Source of the DNA: Camillea tinctor
Lineage: Eukaryota > Ascomycota > Sordariomycetes > Xylariales > Xylariaceae
Reading direction: 5' to 3'
DNA length: 64,000 nucleotides
NCBI GenBank assembly: GCA_022578605.1
Contig: MU394053.1
Coordinates: forward strand, 1-64,000
Below the pieces are notes generated by a model. The model had not been told where the DNA came from. It saw nothing but the letters and a program-made list of their open reading frames with translations, and did not search any database. The position numbers were made by a program, and so were the translations under genes. Positions 57,623-64,000 of this stretch are shown piece after piece; within the stretch, counting starts at the first letter, position 1, and the number at the start of each line of letters is the position of its first letter.

Positions 57623-60600
57623 ATGGTGAAGTCCTCGAGTGTCGGCTCAGAAGCCAGACCTGCTGTCAAAAAAGGTCAGGTTTCCCATCACAAGTCTCCT
57701 AGTATGGCTTCCACAGTTTTAGAGCAACTACGCGCAAGTGCTGCCCGCTGCTCAGCTACACATAATTCTCATAGTTCTCCAGGAGCAAGAAAGTATGGGA
57801 TCAACACTCCTGTTCGAGAACCGATGAGCTTGGCCAGCATAGAAAGAACACCCGAAGACAGATCACGCACTCATAACAGCATCAGAGACCCTTATCAAAT
57901 CCCATCAGATAGTGAGATAGACAATCCGCCGCTTTGGAGCTCGGCATCTAAGAGTAGTTCGTTCCGGGGGAACCGAGAGAACCAACACAAACAAACCCCA
58001 TCTCTTAGGAGAAGTTCCATCAGACCACCACCAAGATCGCTTCTTATAGTTCAAGAAGCAAACAACCAGGTCCCTGAAACGTACACACCATCCAGAGCTG
58101 GTCCGGACCCGGCAAGTTTCCGATATTCGCAACAGCCGCGAACGTCGCCAAAGGCCCCCGCAGATGCCCAGGTCATCTCGCTCATGACCTCGTCAAGCGA
58201 TGATACGCCGTCACCCCTGACATCGACTCGCACCTCCACGGCACGCCCCGGGGTAGCAAATAAATGCCCTAACGATGCTGTTGTTGTTTCCCTGCTTGAC
58301 TCTTCTAACAGCAGAGCTTCGTCGCCAAAAACACATCGTCACGCCCACGTTCAGATTCCAGTAGATGCCGAGGTCATATCGCTAGACACAAATTCATCGC
58401 ACTCTAACGAAGATGTGGCTAATTCTAGCAAGTCAGTCGTGCCAAAGAGCGCTAACACGACAAAAACCAGTCGGAGACCTCCGCGTCAATATTCAGCTAA
58501 GTCGACAAGCACGAAGGGCAAACAGAAGCAGACTAAGACTTGTGAACCATCGGATCTGGAGGTAGAGCGGAAGCCGTGGTGGAACCCCTGGGACTGGGCA
58601 CGCAGATATGGGGGTACTGAGTTCGAAATCAAGGGTCCTACTGTCTGGTTTAGTGACGGCCCTTTCAAGGGGTATATCATTAACGGTCCTCATGAAGGAG
58701 GTTATATGCCGGGTTACGAAGCCCCAAGCGATGCAGTTCTAGCTGAGGCAGAGAAGAATGCGGTTCCAAAAGAAAAGATGCCCGAAATTTGGGAAATTTC
58801 ATCCCAGTCATCTGACGACGCTGAAGATATCGAACGGTCAGGGTTCATGGTTAAGGCTGAAGTAGTTACGGGTGACTTGAGCCTTGAGATGCCAAATCGT
58901 GTCCCTATTACACCAATCACCGCTCACGATGACCATTGGAATAACTCGGAGGGCTCCATAGGAGACCAAACGCCTCAAGTAGGGCGGAAAGTTCGAATGG
59001 AGAAAATCCAGCTGTATGTCTTATTTGCCGACAATCGTATCCAAGTTTTGTGTAAGAGTACTGACAGTAGTCTCAGTCTGAAACTGAATAATGCATCTCC
59101 CACATTGCCAGGCAACTTGGCGCCGGCTTCAACCCCGAAGCGAGACTCGCCATTCCTCTCGACCAATTCAGAGTCTACATCGGTCCTCATCACCCGGCAG
59201 CTTACTATACAATCTTCTCCGCCCCCTTCGAACCAGGAGTTAGCAGTACTGGTAGGCTCGAGCCCGGCGCCAAGAGCGCTCGAAGTACCAGATTCACAGG
59301 AGCCAAGTGACGAGTACTGTAAACAGCCCCAGAGCAGCGATGAGCTATGTCATAGTGATTCTACAGAGTCAGAGCCAAAACGCATCAGAGCAAGTATATA
59401 CGATGTTCCTCCAAGCTCTCAGGGTGGGATTTTGGAAAATGAGATTCCAGGAAACCGGATGATTAGATCAGGGGCACAACCTCTCCCATTCACAACATCG
59501 ATGGGTCATATGCCCGATACAGAAACGTGTAACTCAAAATCCAAATGCAAAGAGCTTCCTCTTACACCGTCACCAGCTCAAGAAAATGTCCACAAGCCAA
59601 AAGAGGCAATTGCTCTGTCCAGTACGGCAAACAAGGAGGACATTGTCGTTGAGCTACCATCCATGACACCCGCACAGCAATCCCAATACGCACCTTTATC
59701 GTATACTTCGTCCCTCGACCCTCTCTATATCCCAAAGAGCTTTGACGAGCTCAACGACATCACCGGCGGCACAAGCAGAAGCACACAGAATTCAGACTCT
59801 AATGAAGAGGCATTGGTCTATACTTTACGCGAGTCCCCCTCGTGGCTAAGCAGCATCACGGAGGTTAGTGCTAGAGCCTTGCCGAATTCTTTGATGCCAA
59901 GGCCACGATGTAGGTCAAGCAGGCCCTTTGGATCGCAGACGCGCGCTTCAAACGGTTCGAATAAACGTGTACTTTTCGGTCAGGAGAATTCAAGCGAAGA
60001 GGCGCAGGACAAGGGAAAGAATCGAGATAGTGAATGCGCAACACATTTGACTTACACAAATGAGGTAGGTCTCGGGGTGCCATTGCCTTATACGAATCGC
60101 ATCAGCACATCAAAACCACTCGGGGTTAAGAAGCAGCATGATTTTATTACCAAGAAAGAGGATATAATACAGGAGCCAGACAATCCGAGACAGGATCGCC
60201 ATATGAGGTCAATTACGTCTAAACCCTCCAAGTCGCCAGACTATACCGTACCTACATCACCATCAGTCCTAAGACAGCAATCATTCCCTACAAAACGGAG
60301 TTCTTCACTAATAAATCCCGAACCCGTACATACACACAATAAATCATCTCCCATGTTAAAGAGGGAAACAGATGAGAAAGTTACAGATCACGAGACCTCT
60401 TCCATGCAGCTATCAAAAATCACCCCTACGAAGAAAAGGAAAGCAAGCCACCACCACCATGAAGATGATGACGGAGCAACGTTACCTAAGAAGAGGAGAA
60501 ACACGAACACAGACCGAGAACGTAATAGTATATTCCTCCCTCTCCTCCCTCTCCTTCCCCTCAACAAGCTCGAACCAAAATCAAGCTTGAAATTAGAGCT

Positions 60601-61156
60601 AGAGTCAGACCTAGAGTCGGCGCCAGCCTCTGAAAATGGAAACACGACCCCCGAAAAAAGAAGACGAAGGAGAATTGAAGTAAAGAGACACAATGTAGAA
60701 AAGAGCCCGTTACTCCGCTCCCCGGGACCATACATTATAAACTCTAGGAAAAGGGACGGTAAGAAAAAACGACATCGCTACCGTATCATGGATGGTGAAA
60801 TGCCGAGTCCCGTTTCTGCTTCGACTTCTACTTCCTTTACTAGCTGTAATGGTAGTAGGGGCGGCAATGTGTGTAAGTTAAGGGAAGCGAACATGGATAA
60901 GACCGGATTGAAGAAAGAAAGGATGGGGAAAGAGGAAAAAGTTTTAGGAATGAAGATGAATATGGCAATGAACAACAACAACAACACCAATCCCAATAAA
61001 AATGAGAGGAATAGGAAGACGGAGAAACAGGAAAAGGGGGAAATGATGGAAGTGACGAGCAGCAACAATACGAGTAGGACGAGCGGCACTATCATGACTC
61101 CCCCATTCACCTCACGGCCTGGTAGTGCCGAGCCGCGATATGGGATAGGATTATAA
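57623..61156 (+). CDS. unrecognised long disordered, probably nuclear protein (1177 aa)
   Basis: A single open frame from the ATG at 57623 gives 1177 residues rich in Ser, Pro, Lys and Asn; no known domain was recognised. A motif of the form D-A-x-V-[IV]-S-L plus a Ser/Asp-rich tail occurs three times: DAQVISLMTSSSDD (181), DAVVVSLLDSSNS (218) and DAEVISLDTNSSHS (248). These resemble SUMO-interacting motifs. One compact tryptophan-rich patch stands out at about 317-365 (KPWWNPWDWARRYGG, then GPTVWFSDGPFKGYIINGPH), the best candidate for a folded module. The C-terminal quarter has several basic clusters (TKKRKASHHHH, KKRR, EKRRRRRIEVKRH and KRDGKKKRHRYR) that look like nuclear-localisation signals. 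Function unknown. The length of the uninterrupted frame and its codon-like composition make it convincing as a gene. Confidence 0.8.
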   Translation: MVKSSSVGSEARPAVKKGQVSHHKSPSMASTVLEQLRASAARCSATHNSHSSPGARKYGINTPVREPMSLASIERTPEDRSRTHNSIRDPYQIPSDSEIDNPPLWSSASKSSSFRGNRENQHKQTPSLRRSSIRPPPRSLLIVQEANNQVPETYTPSRAGPDPASFRYSQQPRTSPKAPADAQVISLMTSSSDDTPSPLTSTRTSTARPGVANKCPNDAVVVSLLDSSNSRASSPKTHRHAHVQIPVDAEVISLDTNSSHSNEDVANSSKSVVPKSANTTKTSRRPPRQYSAKSTSTKGKQKQTKTCEPSDLEVERKPWWNPWDWARRYGGTEFEIKGPTVWFSDGPFKGYIINGPHEGGYMPGYEAPSDAVLAEAEKNAVPKEKMPEIWEISSQSSDDAEDIERSGFMVKAEVVTGDLSLEMPNRVPITPITAHDDHWNNSEGSIGDQTPQVGRKVRMEKIQLYVLFADNRIQVLCKSTDSSLSLKLNNASPTLPGNLAPASTPKRDSPFLSTNSESTSVLITRQLTIQSSPPPSNQELAVLVGSSPAPRALEVPDSQEPSDEYCKQPQSSDELCHSDSTESEPKRIRASIYDVPPSSQGGILENEIPGNRMIRSGAQPLPFTTSMGHMPDTETCNSKSKCKELPLTPSPAQENVHKPKEAIALSSTANKEDIVVELPSMTPAQQSQYAPLSYTSSLDPLYIPKSFDELNDITGGTSRSTQNSDSNEEALVYTLRESPSWLSSITEVSARALPNSLMPRPRCRSSRPFGSQTRASNGSNKRVLFGQENSSEEAQDKGKNRDSECATHLTYTNEVGLGVPLPYTNRISTSKPLGVKKQHDFITKKEDIIQEPDNPRQDRHMRSITSKPSKSPDYTVPTSPSVLRQQSFPTKRSSSLINPEPVHTHNKSSPMLKRETDEKVTDHETSSMQLSKITPTKKRKASHHHHEDDDGATLPKKRRNTNTDRERNSIFLPLLPLLPLNKLEPKSSLKLELESDLESAPASENGNTTPEKRRRRRIEVKRHNVEKSPLLRSPGPYIINSRKRDGKKKRHRYRIMDGEMPSPVSASTSTSFTSCNGSRGGNVCKLREANMDKTGLKKERMGKEEKVLGMKMNMAMNNNNNTNPNKNERNRKTEKQEKGEMMEVTSSNNTSRTSGTIMTPPFTSRPGSAEPRYGIGL

Positions 61157-62981
61157 GGGTAATGAACAAGGAAATGGAGAGGAGGGAGGAACGGATGCCA
61201 TGTGGATGTTCTTCGATTGAATCTCTGTTCCGGGAGAATTTTCTCGTCTTTCCATCCCAATCCTACCATCTTGCCAACATATACCGCCTCTAAAGGGGAT
61301 GGTTGAAAAAGGGGGGTTGCATAAGAAGACTAGAGGGCAGGAGAAGAGGGAGAGAATTTTTGTCAAGTTTTTCTTTTGTATTTCCCCGTCCTGTTGTGTA
61401 TGTTCTCGTATGGCTGCGTCTAGGCTTTACATGCTGGTTTCCTCATTACTATATTGAATTTTTTTTTCTTCATTAGCAAAACGATTGAAGCAAAGAGAAA
61501 GGAAAATAAAGACAACAATGCTACCTATATCGCTAGCCGGCTAGACTTTTTGACTCAGTACCTATATACTTAACTTGCCTGGTTTCATTCAAGTGAAAAG
61601 CAAAGAAAAGGGGGACCACCAACCTTTAAACTATTAAAACGACTCCACTAAACCAAAATACACTTACCCCATCACCGCTACAATTTACACGCAGCTAAAT
61701 ATTCAATTACAACCATTAGCCTCATCGCCGCTTACTGCAGCCACAGCTAGCCACAAGGTCCCCTCCATCTCCGAGTCAGCGATCACCGTCCATGTTGGCG
61801 ACCCCTCGAATCACTGACTTTATAAAAGGTGATTGCTGATAACATGGTTGCTAACAATTGACAGGGTCGCCGACATGGGTGGTGATCGCTGACTTGAAAG
61901 GGGCTGTGGCTAGTCGTGGCTCCGTGTGGCTAGTGGGGCGGTCGGCAATGATTCAATAATTGAATATTTAGCTGTAATGAGGGGAGGGGGGTATAAAAAC
62001 TGAAAAATGAAGAGTAGTTGTAAAGAGATTGGAATGGGTGGTGTGTGTACCGATTTTAGAGCTTGCAACAGTCTGAGATAAGGCGCGCCGTAGTCGTCAG
62101 TCAGTCATCATGATTACAACAAACTCGCCTACCTACTTATTTACATACATACATATAACCTAAATACATACATACAACATCAGACTCTCAAGGGATTATC
62201 ATCCCATCTTTCCCACTTTCCACCCCTCACTTTTGTTTCTTCCCCGCTGCAAACTTATCATTGACCAACCAACTTATGAATTATTAATCAGGAACTCCTC
62301 ATTCTCCCTTTCTCTGTTTTTCTTTTTCTTTTTTTTCCTCTTTCAACTTCTTCCTCCTATCCACTTGTCATGGTAAATTTCCAAATTGTAGTGAAATTTC
62401 ATTGCAGCGTCAGTCCCCATATTAAAAGCGCACCCCCCCTCTAGGTCAAATTGATCATAATTCAAATCCTCAGTCTCAATCGAGTTTCCTGTCTCAATCC
62501 ATTTGAAAGTCGCCGTCAGTTCTGGAAGAGAGGGTATTTTATTTCTATCTCTATGTGTTGTCTTAACGCTATTTCGTTGCCTTCATGTCTTGTCTCTTCT
62601 ATTCTATTCCTCTCTATACCTAATCTCAACTCGAATAGGCCAGTCGCACGACGTTATGCTACCTGACCCCGTTATTCCGGTCTTTCCGTACCAGAGTTTC
62701 CGGACTTACAGAGATAGCAGTGCCTTGCGGAGAGGGCGAGTGCAGGTTGTCTCGCCAGCTACCATCATTGCAATAAGAGGACACTTCGAAGAAAAGTTGG
62801 TCTTCTCAGTGCCCCTGCCCTCCCCTCCCCGTGAGATCCCTCCGAAGATTGAAACCACCAACGCTCGAAAGTGCTAGATGACACAAAATGATCAACATGT
62901 TGAGTTCGAAAATAAATTACCCATCACAACTGCTCTCTCGGGCTGATATTCAAGGTTCGTTGTTGCTTATTTTTCCTTTCT
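61157..62981. other. intergenic region carrying a small inverted-repeat element
   Basis: Apart from the MITE-like element at 61692-61974, no gene is supported. The plus-strand frame at 62503-62877 begins with a TTG rather than an ATG and has no family similarity. (CATA)n-type sequence occurs at 62140-62175. Confidence 0.5.
61692..61974. mobile_element. MITE-like element with terminal and internal inverted repeats
   Basis: The 18-base sequence CAGCTAAATATTCAATTA at 61692-61709 is present in exact reverse complement at 61957-61974. Within it, the 30-base segments at about 61775-61804 and 61864-61893 are also near-perfect inverted copies (GTCAGCGATCACC...GGCGACCC against GGGTCGCC...GGTGATCGCTGAC), and the arms in between carry related GCCACAGCTAGCCAC-type sequence. 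The whole 283 bp can therefore fold into one long hairpin and has no coding capacity. This fits a non-autonomous DNA transposon (MITE). A clear target-site duplication could not be identified. Confidence 0.75.
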
Positions 62982-64000
62982 CTACTGCTGCGGCTCCGTC
63001 TTCATAGGCTTGGTACCCAGGCCGTTCGTGTTCCTGAAGAATAGAACACCCTTTCCTTCACCCTTGGCCCCCTCGCTAGGCTCAACCCATTGGCACATTC
63101 TAGCGCTGCGCCACATGGCACGGAGGAAGCCAATGGAACCACCCTTGGTGTCCGAGCGATAGTGGCGGCCCATGACCTTCTTGATGGCCTCGGTTGCCTC
63201 ATCAGCATGGTAGAAGGGGATGGTCGAGATGTAGTGATGCAGGACGTGAGTCTCGATAATGCCGTGCAAGAGCTGACGCCCAATGAAGCCAAACTCACGG
63301 TCAATCGTCGCAGCAGCACCACGAACGTACGTCCAAGATGTGGGAGTATAATGCGGAAGAGACGGGTCGGTATGCTGAAGGAAGGTAATGGCAACTGTGG
63401 AACGTGGGTTGTTAGTTACGAAACGGACGCAAAAGAGTGAGTGAGGGGGTATTTACCGAGCCAGTGGTTAACCCAAAGGTAGGGTAGGAAGTACCAGACC
63501 AACATGTTCTTCCAACCGAAGGTGTTGCCGAGGATAGTGAGAACGCCAATGGTGATGGCCAGGCCCAAGTCGCTCAGGAGAATCAACTTGGCATCCTTGG
63601 CCTCGTATAGGGGGCTGCGGGGATCGAAGTGGTTGACACCGCCACCAAAACCGTTCTTCTTGCCCTTACCACGACCCTCTCTCTGACGCTCGTGGCAGTT
63701 GTGGCCAGTGACGTTAGTGAGGAGATAGTTAGGCCATCCCACCAATTGCTGACCAAGGAGCGTGAGGAAGGTGACGATGGGGGTCTCCTCGCCCAGCTCA
63801 GACAACTCATGGGCCATCTTGCCGAGGCGGCTGGCTCGCTCCTCGCGAGTTTTGGGCACGAAAACCATGTCTCGCTCCATGTGACCGGTAGCCTTGTGGT
63901 GCTTGCCGTGCGATATCTTCCAGCTGAAGTAGGGCACGAGAAGCGACGAGTGCAGGATCCAACCGACAGTATCATTCAGAACCTTGGAGGGGCTAAAAGC
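62982..64000 (-). CDS. delta-12/omega-6 type fatty-acid desaturase (5' part beyond window)
   Basis: Two exons are visible on the minus strand (from beyond 64000 to 63457, then 63394-62982; intron 62 bp), giving the C-terminal 318 residues. The membrane-bound desaturase His boxes present are HGKHHKATGH and HVLHH; the first box (HxxxH) lies outside the window. Other family features are the AFSPSKVLNDTVGWILHSSL start of the visible part, NYLLTNVTGHNCHERQREGRGKGKKNG, FLPYLWVNHWLVAITFLQH and TDPSLPHYTPTSWTYVRGA. Such ER enzymes introduce the second double bond into oleate on phospholipids. Omega-3 (delta-15) paralogues look alike, so the regiospecificity is not certain. Confidence 0.92.

Noticed and set aside
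62503..62877. 124-codon frame upstream (in coordinates) of the desaturase 3' end
   Set aside because: Starts with TTG, hydrophobic run followed by unrelated sequence, no homology recognised, and in a gap containing other simple sequence.
1..64000. CRISPR arrays, rRNA and tRNA genes
   Set aside because: No regularly spaced repeats, no 5S rRNA signature and no convincing tRNA box A/box B pair were seen by eye; a covariance-model scan was not possible.

Overview
The window comes from a filamentous ascomycete (Pezizomycotina, probably a sordariomycete). The genes have short GT-AG introns, mostly about 40-110 bp, with CTAAC/CTGAC-like branch sites. The gene content is typical of such fungi: an AA9 lytic polysaccharide monooxygenase, a PL4 rhamnogalacturonan lyase, a P450, TRAPPII, IRE1 and UAF30. 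The left end is an extremely AT-rich block of the kind left by repeat-induced point mutation (RIP).

Layout. Positions 1-4200 are gene-free AT-rich DNA, ending in nested direct and inverted repeats. Positions 4650-15460 are an accessory, decayed zone. It holds a polyketide synthase relic (KS and AT pieces), an alpha/beta-hydrolase esterase, an AA9 LPMO whose last splice junction does not resolve, a nitrilase, a broken unknown ORF pair, and hairpin repeats. From about 15.4 kb the window becomes ordinary chromosome: ILM1 (-) divergent from CDC43 (+); TRS130 (-) divergent from MRI1 (+); an M20 peptidase (-); and a five-exon Kin4-like kinase (-). After a 2.4 kb gap come a P450 (+), a secreted PL4 lyase (+), a mitochondrial phosphate carrier (-) and a YdeI/OmpD-associated protein (+). 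The right part holds UAF30 (+), a Hel2/ZNF598-type RING ligase (+), IRE1 (+), an unrecognised 1177-residue disordered protein (+), a small inverted-repeat element, and a delta-12/omega-6 type fatty-acid desaturase (-) cut by the window end.

Exon structures were worked out by hand from reading frames, splice motifs and protein-family continuity. For most multi-exon genes the exon lengths sum to a multiple of three. The core genes serve unrelated housekeeping roles: rDNA transcription, ribosome quality control, the unfolded protein response, Golgi trafficking, methionine salvage and prenylation. No co-functional cluster is evident. The PKS relic beside an esterase may be the remains of a secondary-metabolite locus.

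Most worth a second look: three repeated SUMO-interaction-like motifs in the 1177-residue protein; the ~283 bp MITE-like element at 61.69-61.97 kb; the LPMO whose unresolved junction falls on its copper-site Q-x-Y motif; the hairpin repeat family in the decayed zone; and two short palindromic motifs recurring across intergenic DNA.
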